From positions 12,128 through 19,803 of the forward strand of contig DOTA01000191.1 of assembly GCA_003513015.1 (NCBI GenBank): a stretch of 7,676 bases of DNA, in the 5' to 3' direction. Below, piece after piece: positions 1 through 7,176 of this stretch; position 1 is the stretch's first letter; every line of letters begins with the position of its first letter. A program made the position numbers and the translations under genes. The notes beneath the pieces were generated by a model. It saw only the letters and a program-made list of their open reading frames with translations. It ran no database searches and was not told the DNA's origin. The stretch comes from Chloroflexota bacterium (GTDB lineage Bacteria > Chloroflexota > Anaerolineae > Anaerolineales > UBA11858).

Positions 1-462
1 TTGCAAATACACCGCAGCGCCATCGGGGAGAAAACTGGCCAAAGCGGCCAGCGCAATCACACGTTGAGCGTGTAAAAGCGTATACGCATAGGCCAGAGCG
101 CCTCCCTGGCTGAATCCTGCTAAGCGAAAACGCGAGAAATCTGCGGCGGGTGCCTGGGCAGGCCAATTTTCCATCAATGCATTGAGTTGTTCGATGGCGG
201 GGAGAAAATCATCCACCTGGGGCCAGATTTTGCCCTCTTTTAGCGGATGCCACCCAAAACCCCCGCGCGGGGTTGTGTATAATCCCCGAGGTGCCAGCAG
301 CAAGTAATGATCTGGCAAACGAGCGGCAAAAACCCACATAGAGGCTTCATCCCCTGTCCATCCATGCAATAACCAAATCACCGGATGAGGCCCAGCCCCA
401 TCCGGTGAACGGTATCGAATGATCCATTGATCAATTTGAATGGTAGTGAGTTCGTTTTTCAC
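1..462 (-). CDS. alpha/beta hydrolase, carboxylesterase/phospholipase-like (partial, C-terminus beyond window)
   Basis: The first 154 residues of a serine hydrolase run off the left edge. The reading shows LHGWTGDE at about residues 32-39, the HG motif that shapes the oxyanion hole, then LLLAPRG at 54-60. The nucleophile elbow GFSQGG lies at 116-121, with Ser118 the likely nucleophile. GFSQGG and this layout are typical of the Abhydrolase_2 (carboxylesterase/phospholipase) family; the Asp and His of the triad would lie in the missing part. No signal peptide or membrane segment is visible, so it is probably cytoplasmic. The start is uncertain: GTG at 462 or TTG at 474 are the only in-frame options after the stop codon shared with the upstream gene's end, and neither has a clear ribosome binding site. 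It begins 10-22 bases after the Wzz-like gene, so translation is probably coupled to it. The substrate cannot be told. Confidence 0.85.
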   Translation of the reverse strand, partial: MKNELTTIQIDQWIIRYRSPDGAGPHPVIWLLHGWTGDEASMWVFAARLPDHYLLLAPRGLYTTPRGGFGWHPLKEGKIWPQVDDFLPAIEQLNALMENWPAQAPAADFSRFRLAGFSQGGALAYAYTLLHAQRVIALAALASFLPDGAAVYLQ

Positions 463-483
463 ACGTTTGGTCAAATTTGCGGT

Positions 484-2163
484 TCAGGCGGTTTCAGCAC
501 CCGATCGATTTTCGGATTGGCTTTGCCACCAACTAGAAACAAATACCCAAGCAACTGCTAACATTCCACCGACTACCGCTGCCAACACCGTATTAACGAT
601 CGTTCCGCGCGAATCAGGCGTGGTAGGCACAATTGCTGAACTAGCTAAGGCAACTTCGCTGCTGGATTGAGAACCAGCTGTGATTTCGGTTTCTTTAACC
701 AATAGGGCCTGATAGGCTCTTTCAGCTAAATCGCGCTCATTGGTTAACTGCCTTTGGGCAGAGGTTTCGCTTTCAAGTTGGGCTTGCAGTGTTTGAAGTT
801 CAGCGGATGATTCTGCCATTTGGTTATCCAGAGCCGTTCCAGTATCATCTGGGATGAGCGTTGCAGGCAAATCCATCTCTACAAGCTTATTCAAACTCTC
901 CATGCCAGCCACGAAGAGAGGGTTTTCAGAATCAGGCGATTCAAAGTATTGGTAATCTCCGCCGGAGACCAAAAACCGAGAAAGTTCTTGAAGTTTATCA
1001 TCCGTTTTTACTAACTCCGATTCGATCTGTCCAATCACAGTATTGATATCAGAAACGTAATTTGTGGAGGTATCCTGAAGAGCAGCAAGCTCCCCAAGGG
1101 TGACATCGAGGGGCAGATTATCAGCTAAAGATAAGTTGTTTTCCAAAGTCAAGTTACTTCCAGTAAGAGGATCACTCACTGTATTTGATTCACTTGCGGT
1201 GGTCACAGTGTTCATTGTGCTTGCGTTGCTATTAAAACCAAATGTTTGGGCGCGAAATAAAAACAGAGCCAAGGCATCGGCAGTGCTTCCGGCAACAGAA
1301 CTATTCCCACCAGAGAGTTGTTCTTTTAAAGCTTCAGCCTGCACCAATAGCGTTTCTAAATTGGTTTTGCGCGCTGCATAATACGAAAATAGCTTTAATT
1401 GTTCATCAACCTGAGAAGAAAAAACCACTTTGGAGTGTTCTGAGAGCGTATTAAAGTATTGATCCGCTTGCTGTGTAATGAGGCCTACTTGGGTGTTCAA
1501 ATACTTATCAACGATTTCCAGTTTTATGGATTGTAGATTATCCAAAACTTGCTGGGATTCAGCGATACTGCGTTCTAATCCCGCAATTTGATTATCTTCA
1601 ATGAAAGTTTCGAGCGCTCCCTGAGCCGCGACATAATTGGTTTTTGCTTCGATTATTTGCGCTTGAATCGGGGCTAACGGCTGAGACCCACTATAAATCG
1701 TGTTGATTGCCAAAACCGTTTCATTGGCCCAGGTATTCGCAATTTCTGCCGAGAGCGCTGGATCTTCAAAGGAAGCTGTAATCAAGATGGCGTCGCCATC
1801 ATCTGTAATTTCGATTTGCTCCTTGAAATCCTTCAAGCGCATATCCGAGGGTAGTTCTTCAGTATATTGTTCGAATACCGTTTGGGCAATGGCATCACTG
1901 TTCGCAATCGACAAAAACGCATCGTGTTTTTTATCCACGTTTGCATCGCTGCTGACTGTCGAAAAATCTTGAGACAGCGTAAGTACAGGCCGTTGATATG
2001 TGCCAATGATCGTGGCAGTGGCGCTATAAATTCGAGGCTGCAACAATGAAAAAACCAACGCGCCAATACCGGCTAATAAGGCGATAGCAAAAATTAACTT
2101 CCAACTTTTTAGAAGCGTCAGAATATAAGGGTAAAGATCCAATTCATCTTCATAAACTGTCAT
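484..2163 (-). CDS. Wzz/chain-length-determinant-like polysaccharide co-polymerase, no kinase domain
   Basis: A 559-residue protein with the classic polysaccharide co-polymerase layout. A short cytoplasmic N-terminus (EDELDLYPYILTLLKSWK) leads into a first membrane helix at about 22-42. A long extracytoplasmic part follows, predicted helical and coiled-coil-like near 160-215 and 445-492. A proline-containing stretch (PTTPDSRG, 513-520) precedes a second membrane helix at about 521-544. The protein stops soon after that helix, so there is no BY-kinase domain as in Wzc. Such proteins set chain length or help export of surface polysaccharides. It is longer than typical Wzz (about 325 residues), and part of the excess is a Ser/Thr/Asn-rich segment at about 309-354. 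ATG at 2163 is supported by a GAGGG site 7 bases upstream. It follows the MoxR operon after 82 bases, probably with its own promoter, and is more AT-rich than its neighbours. Chain-length class is confident; which polymer it serves is unknown. Confidence 0.85.
   Translation of the reverse strand: MTVYEDELDLYPYILTLLKSWKLIFAIALLAGIGALVFSLLQPRIYSATATIIGTYQRPVLTLSQDFSTVSSDANVDKKHDAFLSIANSDAIAQTVFEQYTEELPSDMRLKDFKEQIEITDDGDAILITASFEDPALSAEIANTWANETVLAINTIYSGSQPLAPIQAQIIEAKTNYVAAQGALETFIEDNQIAGLERSIAESQQVLDNLQSIKLEIVDKYLNTQVGLITQQADQYFNTLSEHSKVVFSSQVDEQLKLFSYYAARKTNLETLLVQAEALKEQLSGGNSSVAGSTADALALFLFRAQTFGFNSNASTMNTVTTASESNTVSDPLTGSNLTLENNLSLADNLPLDVTLGELAALQDTSTNYVSDINTVIGQIESELVKTDDKLQELSRFLVSGGDYQYFESPDSENPLFVAGMESLNKLVEMDLPATLIPDDTGTALDNQMAESSAELQTLQAQLESETSAQRQLTNERDLAERAYQALLVKETEITAGSQSSSEVALASSAIVPTTPDSRGTIVNTVLAAVVGGMLAVAWVFVSSWWQSQSENRSGAETA
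1102..1155 (-). repeat. three tandem degenerate hexapeptide repeats inside the Wzz-like protein
   Basis: Residues 337-354 read NLTLEN, NLSLAD, NLPLDV: three back-to-back six-residue units of pattern N-L-x-L-x-x. They are encoded by 18-base units that have diverged at the DNA level. They sit at the end of a Ser/Thr/Asn-rich stretch (about 309-336) that is probably a flexible or surface-exposed part of the extracytoplasmic domain. The repeat is read directly; its role is unknown. Confidence 0.55.
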
Positions 2164-2170
2164 ATGGTTT

Positions 2171-2175
2171 CCCTC
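2171..2175 (-). promoter_or_regulatory. ribosome binding site of the Wzz-like gene
   Basis: GAGGG on the minus strand, 7 bases before the ATG at 2163. It is one of the clearest Shine-Dalgarno sites in the window and fixes the start of the Wzz-like gene. Confidence 0.75.
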
Positions 2176-2195
2176 ATGATTTGTTTGATACAGAC

Positions 2196-2225
2196 ATTAT
2201 AAATCAATGTTAACTTTATCCGCAA
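2196..2225 (-). promoter_or_regulatory. candidate sigma-70-type promoter for the Wzz-like gene
   Basis: On the minus strand TTGCGG (2225-2220) and a perfect TATAAT (2201-2196) are separated by 18 bases. They lie in the 82-base gap between the small membrane protein gene and the Wzz-like gene, giving a predicted leader of roughly 25 bases that contains the GAGGG site. The -10 box is consensus; the -35 matches TTGACA at only three positions. It suggests the Wzz-like gene can be transcribed apart from the MoxR operon, although no terminator is visible upstream and read-through is likely. Confidence 0.45.
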
Positions 2226-2245
2226 CTGATAAGGGGCATACGCTC

Positions 2246-2473
2246 TCATTGATCGTTGGCGCGTTTCACGATCCATTCCAGCGCAAAGAGTAGCAAAGCG
2301 ATCAATACTAACGGTGCCAGCCCAGCCACAAGACAGATCAAACCCAAAATGGCCCCTTCCCGCCCATAAATCAGATAGATCAGCCCATCCCCCACGATGA
2401 AAAGCAACAAGAAAAAACCGGCGAATAAGCGGATATTAGTATTTCGGGCGTATTTCCGTAAATCGCGGGTCAT
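2246..2473 (-). CDS. small two-helix membrane protein of unknown function
   Basis: A 75-residue protein that I do not recognise as a named family. A basic N-terminus ([15 protein letters not shown]) precedes a hydrophobic segment at about 16-36. A short charged turn (YGREG) comes next, then a second, longer hydrophobic segment at about 41-67, and a hydrophilic tail (ERANDQ-like; read as KRANDQ). By the positive-inside rule both ends probably face the cytoplasm. Its ATG overlaps the MoxR stop codon in an ATGA (2470-2473), so translation is coupled, and no well-spaced ribosome binding site is present (a GGGAGG lies about 15 bases upstream). It is the last gene of the four-gene MoxR operon. This tight linkage suggests that it is a genuine membrane partner of that system, which is an inference. 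Confidence 0.8.
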   Translation of the reverse strand: MTRDLRKYARNTNIRLFAGFFLLLFIVGDGLIYLIYGREGAILGLICLVAGLAPLVLIALLLFALEWIVKRANDQ

Positions 2474-3423
2474 TTGGCTTTGGGATCGCCTCCCGGCGCT
2501 AGCAAATCACCAAGAACGGCCTGAACCACATTCTCGGCGGTCAGATTTTTCAAGCGCGCCCCCGGCCCCAAAATAATGCGATGTGCCAGGGTGGGTACAG
2601 CCAGGGCTTTGACATCATCCGGCAGTACATAATCACGCCCCTGCAAGGCAGCCCGCGCCTGACTGGCCCGATAAAGCGCCAGACTGCCGCGCGGACTGGC
2701 TCCCAAATAAACCTCGAGGTGTTCTCGCGTACGGCTGGTTATCTCGACTATATAGGCTTTAATCTCCGCAGACATATGAATGGCCTGGATAGCCTTCTGT
2801 GCCGCGAGCACCTCCTCGACCGAGGCCACAACATGCAACTCACCAATCGGATGGCCAAACTGCTGACGGTCCAACACTTCAATCTCTTTGTTGGTCGCGG
2901 GGTAACCCAAACGAATTCGCAGCAAAAAGCGATCAAGTTGGGCCTCCGGCAACCGGAAAGTGCCTTCATATTCGATGGGATTTTGGGTTGCCAACACCAT
3001 AAAAGGTTCCGGCAAAATATGCGATACGCCATCCACCGTAACCTGGCGCTCTTCCATGGCTTCCAACAAGGCGGCTTGCGTTTTGGGTGTGGCCCGGTTA
3101 ATTTCATCCGCCAAAACCACTTGCGCAATAATCGGGCCGGGGCGATATTCAAAACCCTGGCTGGCCTGGTTATAAATGGTCACCCCGGTTACATCGCTGG
3201 GCAGCATATCGGGCGTGAACTGAATCCGACTAAAATCACAACCCACCGATTTTGCCAAACTGCGCGCCAGCATGGTCTTCCCCACCCCAGGCACATCCTC
3301 GATTAACAGGTGGCCGCGGCTTAGCAACCCAATCACGGCTAACTCTACCGCCTCGCGCTTGCCAATAATCACCCGCTCCACATTTTCAATCACACTTTCG
3401 GCAAAAGCCTGTACGTTGTCCAT
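2470..3423 (-). CDS. MoxR-family AAA+ ATPase
   Basis: A 317-residue ATPase of normal length for the MoxR family. The Walker A motif is in EDVPGVGKT (residues 42-50, Lys49 and Thr50). Walker B is [10 protein letters not shown] (102-111, Asp106 and Glu107), followed by the family's [21 protein letters not shown]. Sensor 1 lies in ATQNP (Asn148), an arginine-finger candidate in LDRFL (Arg165), and sensor 2 in GASPRG (Arg245), leading into the C-terminal lid domain. All key residues are intact, so it should bind and hydrolyse ATP as an oligomeric ring in the cytoplasm. MoxR proteins are thought to act as chaperones in maturation or assembly of envelope complexes, commonly with DUF58 and transglutaminase-like partners, both of which lie directly upstream here. 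Start ATG at 3423 has a GGAG 6 bases upstream within the 14-base gap. Confidence 0.97.
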   Translation of the reverse strand: MDNVQAFAESVIENVERVIIGKREAVELAVIGLLSRGHLLIEDVPGVGKTMLARSLAKSVGCDFSRIQFTPDMLPSDVTGVTIYNQASQGFEYRPGPIIAQVVLADEINRATPKTQAALLEAMEERQVTVDGVSHILPEPFMVLATQNPIEYEGTFRLPEAQLDRFLLRIRLGYPATNKEIEVLDRQQFGHPIGELHVVASVEEVLAAQKAIQAIHMSAEIKAYIVEITSRTREHLEVYLGASPRGSLALYRASQARAALQGRDYVLPDDVKALAVPTLAHRIILGPGARLKNLTAENVVQAVLGDLLAPGGDPKAK

Positions 3424-3429
3424 GATTCA

Positions 3430-3433
3430 CTCC
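3430..3433 (-). promoter_or_regulatory. ribosome binding site of the MoxR gene
   Basis: GGAG on the minus strand, 6 bases before the ATG at 3423. It fits inside the 14-base gap after the transglutaminase stop codon and supports this start. The MoxR gene is the only one of the four operon genes with a well-placed site of this kind. Confidence 0.65.
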
Positions 3434-3437
3434 AAGT

Positions 3438-5804
3438 TTATTTTCGAAATTTCTTAAGCCAATAGGGGCCGCGCGCCCACAGCAATCGGGGACGCAAGCG
3501 CTGCCAAACCGCCAACATGTGGGCTTTATCTTCATCCAGCAGACCTTGAGCGCTGAATTGGGCGCGAGTATAAACGTTTGTGAGATCCAAAATGTCGCGC
3601 CGGGTTTGCAAAACAGATTTATGGCGGATCGATTTGCCATAGATGGCGGCGAACTGCCGCCGCAGGGCATTGGCAAAATCGTGAGGTGTATCCTGCTTCC
3701 GGGCGGGAGCGCCTAAACGCCGCCCGTGGCGGTAGAGGCGTTTATAGAGTCTGGTTGCCATCCCGGCGGGGGCGAGGCGTCTCAACAGCCACTCATCGAG
3801 GGTGATCCAAACCATCCAGCCCCAGATCAGCCCCAGGGCCGCGGCTCCAAAGGTTAACGGCCAGGAACCAAAAAGTGGTTTCAAGCCTCCCATAAGGGAT
3901 TCAGCCTCAATCACATAAGTCGCGTCCCCCGGAAATTGCAGCGGAAACTCTGAGCGGGCAATCTCTTGGAAAGCCGAAGTCGGCTCAAAGGGCACCCAGC
4001 CAATCCCAGAAAAATAAATTTCCGGCCAGGAATGGGCGTTGGCCTCCGAGACCACATAACGGTTATTGGCAGCATCGTAAGTGCCGCGGGCATACCCGAC
4101 TACCAGCCGGGACGGCAGGCCTGCGACGCGGGCCATCACCACCATGGCGGTAGCAAAATAATCGCAGTAACCTTTGCGAATATCGAACAAGAAATAATCA
4201 ACCAAATCCCGGTTCGGAGGCAGCGGAGGCAGGTCGGTGGTATAGTCAAACTGGCGCAAATATTGCTCGATGAGGCGAGCGCGGTCGTATGGGTTGCTGA
4301 CACCTGCGATCAACTGGTTGGTCAGGTTGATGACGCGCTGTGGTACGCCGAACGGCACCAAAATATAATTTTCTAAAACCCAATCGGGGTAAAGGCGCGG
4401 GCTAGCGCGCAGCGTGGTTTCATCGACCACTGGCACAAACGATTGCGCTCGATAGGTCAGGGCATCTGTGGATGCGCCGAAAAAGTCGCCAGGGAATTGT
4501 TCGATCTCTGAGCGCCAGGGCTGGGAGCGCCAGGCCACTTGATAGTTTTCATCTACACTAATCAAGTCGCCGGCAGCGAACAATAGCGGTGATTCATCGA
4601 TGAAACGGACATCCTGCTCGATGATCCAATAACCAGGGCGCACAAAAAGGCCAACCTGCTGATCGGCCCGGTAATGATGCAAGGTGACATCGCTGCTATC
4701 CCAGCCCGTACCGTTGTAGAGATCGTAGGTCAAGCCGCGCCAATAAAGCGGGATGGTATCATCCGCTTCAACGCCGGGGGGCAAGCCCGCGCCGATTTGC
4801 ACCGACATGACAATTTGTTCGGATAGTTCCGGCCCGGCCCCAACCAAATGATCACGCGGCAAACCGGCATCGAGCATGGAACCGAAGCGTCCAACACTGG
4901 GTTGATTGACCTGCAGGCCAAACGATTCGATAAATGGGGCAGCCTGTTCAATTTGCGGATTGGTCAACTGGCGCACCATTTCAACCACCCGGCGAATGGA
5001 TATGCGCGGCAAGAAGAAGGCTACTACCACCAAGAAAACGGCAATCCCCACAAACGCTACAATCGAATCCAGGCGGACATCATCCGGATAATCAATTTTA
5101 TGGGATTTCCAGCGGGTTTCGTTGGTATTCAGCCAGGTGAGCGCCATTAAGAGCAGGGCGAAAAACAACAAAGGAATCAGAATGGTCGGCTCAACGTAGG
5201 TGTACCCTTGCGCCGCGATCAACAGAATACTGCCCGGCAAAATACTCAGCAGGGCGTTTTTATAGCGCCGTTGCACCCAACCGGCCCAGACGGAAACCAG
5301 CCAAACAGCCGACCCCCAGACAAGCAAAACCGCCGTAGCATGAAAAATAGGAGTCGCAGTTGAAAGGGAGCCTAGCCAGTCGTTTAACTCCGCTCCAGTC
5401 AAGTTAACTCGCTGGGTAAACTCCGTAAGGGAGAGTTGCAGCGCCGTAAAATCAACCACAGGATTTTTGGGGTCTTGCAAGTAAATCCAGCCGATTTGCC
5501 ATAAAGCGTGCCCCAAATTGACTATTGGGGTAAAAAGTTTCCCCACGATAAGGTAGATCAGGCCCACACCTGCGAAAAGCAACATAGGCGCAGCCAACCA
5601 GGTTTTCAGGCGGGTGCGCGCCAGCCACCAACTCACCGCTAAACCAACGAAACTCAGCCCAAACAGAATATCAAAGGATAAGCCGCGGATCAGCAGCGAA
5701 AGGCCATAGGTGACACTGCTGATGACGCCTACGAGCAGCCAAAAGATAAACACCGAGGGAACGGCGATTTTACGGATCAAACGCACGGTCAGTTCAGGCA
5801 ACAT
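3438..5804 (-). CDS. TgpA-like membrane transglutaminase-fold protein (DUF3488 - transglutaminase core - DUF4129)
   Basis: A 788-residue membrane protein. The N-terminal third holds about seven hydrophobic helices (near 13-40, 43-62, 69-90, 152-175, 183-200, 206-224 and 248-266), the DUF3488-type part. An extracytoplasmic region follows, with the transglutaminase core at about 500-612. The candidate catalytic residues are Cys547 in KGYCDYFA and His591 in ANAHSWPEIYF. The third-residue position in GWVPFEPT carries Glu607 where many transglutaminase-fold proteins have Asp. A last helix lies near 648-670. The cytoplasmic tail at about 676-788 resembles DUF4129 (LTNVYTRAQFS... AVWQRLRPRLL). The layout matches Pseudomonas TgpA and its relatives, usually encoded with MoxR and DUF58 genes, as here. 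It may cut or cross-link envelope proteins; the substrate is unknown. ATG at 5804 lies 5 bases after the DUF58 stop with no clear ribosome binding site, so translational coupling is likely. Confidence 0.93.
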   Translation of the reverse strand: MLPELTVRLIRKIAVPSVFIFWLLVGVISSVTYGLSLLIRGLSFDILFGLSFVGLAVSWWLARTRLKTWLAAPMLLFAGVGLIYLIVGKLFTPIVNLGHALWQIGWIYLQDPKNPVVDFTALQLSLTEFTQRVNLTGAELNDWLGSLSTATPIFHATAVLLVWGSAVWLVSVWAGWVQRRYKNALLSILPGSILLIAAQGYTYVEPTILIPLLFFALLLMALTWLNTNETRWKSHKIDYPDDVRLDSIVAFVGIAVFLVVVAFFLPRISIRRVVEMVRQLTNPQIEQAAPFIESFGLQVNQPSVGRFGSMLDAGLPRDHLVGAGPELSEQIVMSVQIGAGLPPGVEADDTIPLYWRGLTYDLYNGTGWDSSDVTLHHYRADQQVGLFVRPGYWIIEQDVRFIDESPLLFAAGDLISVDENYQVAWRSQPWRSEIEQFPGDFFGASTDALTYRAQSFVPVVDETTLRASPRLYPDWVLENYILVPFGVPQRVINLTNQLIAGVSNPYDRARLIEQYLRQFDYTTDLPPLPPNRDLVDYFLFDIRKGYCDYFATAMVVMARVAGLPSRLVVGYARGTYDAANNRYVVSEANAHSWPEIYFSGIGWVPFEPTSAFQEIARSEFPLQFPGDATYVIEAESLMGGLKPLFGSWPLTFGAAALGLIWGWMVWITLDEWLLRRLAPAGMATRLYKRLYRHGRRLGAPARKQDTPHDFANALRRQFAAIYGKSIRHKSVLQTRRDILDLTNVYTRAQFSAQGLLDEDKAHMLAVWQRLRPRLLWARGPYWLKKFRK

Positions 5805-5809
5805 GAGGT

Positions 5810-7114
5810 TTAGGGATGTAACTCACGCCAGGAGAGCTCTTCGGGCTGGAGATTGGGGAGGGCGCGGCCCATGGGGGTCACGCGCCACTCCCAATGTCCG
5901 CTTTGGCCCGGATGGGCTTCGCGCCGCTCTAAGAGTTGACGAGAAATCACCTCGTGGGTGATGCCTAGTTCTGCCAGATAATCCTTCAACGCAGGTAAAT
6001 TCCCCGTTCCGCCAAAAGTTTCTGGATCAAAGAGCATCACGGTGGGGATGATGCCCTGACGTTGCAAACCCAGCAATGCGGAAATCCAGGGGCCATCCGT
6101 GGAGGGTGTGATGACAATCAGGCTGGTGTTTTGCCCTAAAGTGGGGCGCGCCATTTCGAGCACTTCGGCCAAGGGTTGTTCGCCCGGCTCGATGAGCGCT
6201 AGAGAACGCAAAATTTCCCAATTATGCTCGTCGCTCATACGCGGCGGCAGCCAGACAAGTTCGCTGCCGTGGGTCAGCAGCCCCACCGAATGGCCGGTGC
6301 GCATGCCTAAATCGGCCAGGGAGGCGGTGAGGATAATGCCATGCTCTTGGGTGGAATCTTCGGCATTGCCAATTTGCACATTTTTATCGAGGTCGAGGAT
6401 GATCCACCAATCGCTGGCGGGAGAACCTTCGAAAACGCGCACAAAAAGTTCCTGACGGCGGACCGAGGTGGGCCAGTGAATCCAGTGCAGGCTGTCGCCG
6501 GGGAGATATTCGCGCACGCTAGCGGTACTCACGGTGCGTTCCGGGGCGTTGACGCGCGGCGAGCCTTCTCCGGCACGGCCGCCCGCGGCAACTTCAATCG
6601 GTGGAAGCGGCACCACCGGCGGCATGACCATCAACGTAGCCGAGGCGGAATCATGGATGGTAACGGTATAGATACCGAAGGGGTCGCTGGTGCGGATGGC
6701 GGTAGGGCCAAGCGTGTACAGGCCGCGGTGAGTACAAACCCCGGCAGTTTGCCAACGGGTTTCTGCGAGTGCTGAAACTGAACGCACCTGATTTGCCTGG
6801 TAACCGGGCAAATTGGTGCTATCGATGACTTCAACCCACAAGGCGGGTAAACGCGCCGCGTTGATCAGCGTAAAACGTTCTTCCAGACGGTCGCCCACTT
6901 GCGCCCAGCCGAAACGCATTTCACGGCGGATCGAAAGTCCTTCAACCAGTTTTTTGGCCCAATAACGGCTAATCAACCAAACGCCCCCTAAAACGATTAA
7001 GAGCACCGACCAGCCTCGGTAGGGATCCAGCAAATAGAGCACTGCTAACAATCCGCACAAGATAGGCAATATTCGTAGATTGAGACGCATTTTGGGAGGA
7101 ATGTCAGCAGACAT
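5810..7114 (-). CDS. DUF58 domain protein, first gene of the MoxR operon
   Basis: A 434-residue protein. Two hydrophobic segments near 13-29 and 34-49 anchor it in the membrane. Next comes a beta-rich part ending in THRGLYTLGPTAIRTSDPFGIY (about 128-149), a form of the family's RG-x-Y-x-lGP...DPFG signature. The DUF58 core is at about 199-230: VREYLPGDSLHWIHWPTSVRRQELFVRVFE. After it, WWIILDLDKN (236-245) begins a von Willebrand A-like fold, but the DxSxS metal site is not kept (DLDKN), so metal-dependent ligand binding there is doubtful. DUF58 proteins regularly pair with MoxR ATPases and are thought to be their membrane-linked partners. ATG at 7114 is chosen because a well-formed promoter places the likely transcript start at or next to it. 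Met9 (codon 7090-7088) is an alternative, but neither has a Shine-Dalgarno site. The stop is 5 bases before the next gene. Confidence 0.93.
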   Translation of the reverse strand: MSADIPPKMRLNLRILPILCGLLAVLYLLDPYRGWSVLLIVLGGVWLISRYWAKKLVEGLSIRREMRFGWAQVGDRLEERFTLINAARLPALWVEVIDSTNLPGYQANQVRSVSALAETRWQTAGVCTHRGLYTLGPTAIRTSDPFGIYTVTIHDSASATLMVMPPVVPLPPIEVAAGGRAGEGSPRVNAPERTVSTASVREYLPGDSLHWIHWPTSVRRQELFVRVFEGSPASDWWIILDLDKNVQIGNAEDSTQEHGIILTASLADLGMRTGHSVGLLTHGSELVWLPPRMSDEHNWEILRSLALIEPGEQPLAEVLEMARPTLGQNTSLIVITPSTDGPWISALLGLQRQGIIPTVMLFDPETFGGTGNLPALKDYLAELGITHEVISRQLLERREAHPGQSGHWEWRVTPMGRALPNLQPEELSWRELHP

Positions 7115-7120
7115 GCAGAG

Positions 7121-7149
7121 ATTATAGAAGAGAGGTCAGTAAGTAGCAA
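7121..7149 (-). promoter_or_regulatory. candidate promoter P1 of the DUF58 operon, possibly giving a leaderless mRNA
   Basis: On the minus strand TTGCTA (7149-7144; four of six matches to TTGACA) and a perfect TATAAT (7126-7121) are 17 bases apart. Only six bases (7120-7115) separate the -10 box from the ATG at 7114, so transcription would be expected to start at or within a base or two of the start codon. This agrees with the lack of any Shine-Dalgarno site there. Confidence 0.6.
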
Positions 7150-7165
7150 GGGAGGTGATCAAACC
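7148..7165. other. match to the 16S rRNA 3'-end / Shine-Dalgarno pairing region
   Basis: The plus strand at 7151-7160 reads GGAGGTGATC, the exact complement of the conserved GATCACCTCC near the 3' end of bacterial 16S rRNA. Seen on the minus strand, 7165-7148 agrees with GGCTGGATCACCTCCTTT, the usual 16S end, at 15 of 18 positions. On the plus strand it would be an exceptionally strong ribosome binding site, yet no ATG, GTG or TTG follows at normal spacing. The match is seen directly; whether it is functional, a remnant or chance is open. Confidence 0.4.
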
Positions 7166-7176
7166 ATCCATACTCT

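Noticed and set aside
440..670. 76-codon plus-strand frame over the hydrolase start and Wzz-like 3' end
   Set aside because: It overlaps two minus-strand genes with clear family motifs and shows no features of its own.
2164..2245. A terminator ending the MoxR operon before the Wzz-like gene
   Set aside because: No stem-loop followed by a T-run on the minus strand could be found in this gap.
2581..3306. 241-codon open frame on the plus strand opposite the MoxR gene
   Set aside because: It lies fully antisense to a MoxR gene with all ATPase motifs intact, and its translation has no recognisable domain or normal hydrophobic pattern.
3966..4376. 136-codon plus-strand frame inside the TgpA-like gene
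   Set aside because: It is antisense to the conserved transglutaminase core, has no recognisable motif and no ribosome binding site; a shadow frame.
6341..6775. 144-codon plus-strand frame opposite the DUF58 gene
   Set aside because: It is rich in Arg, Gly and His from GC-rich antisense sequence and overlaps the conserved DUF58 core.
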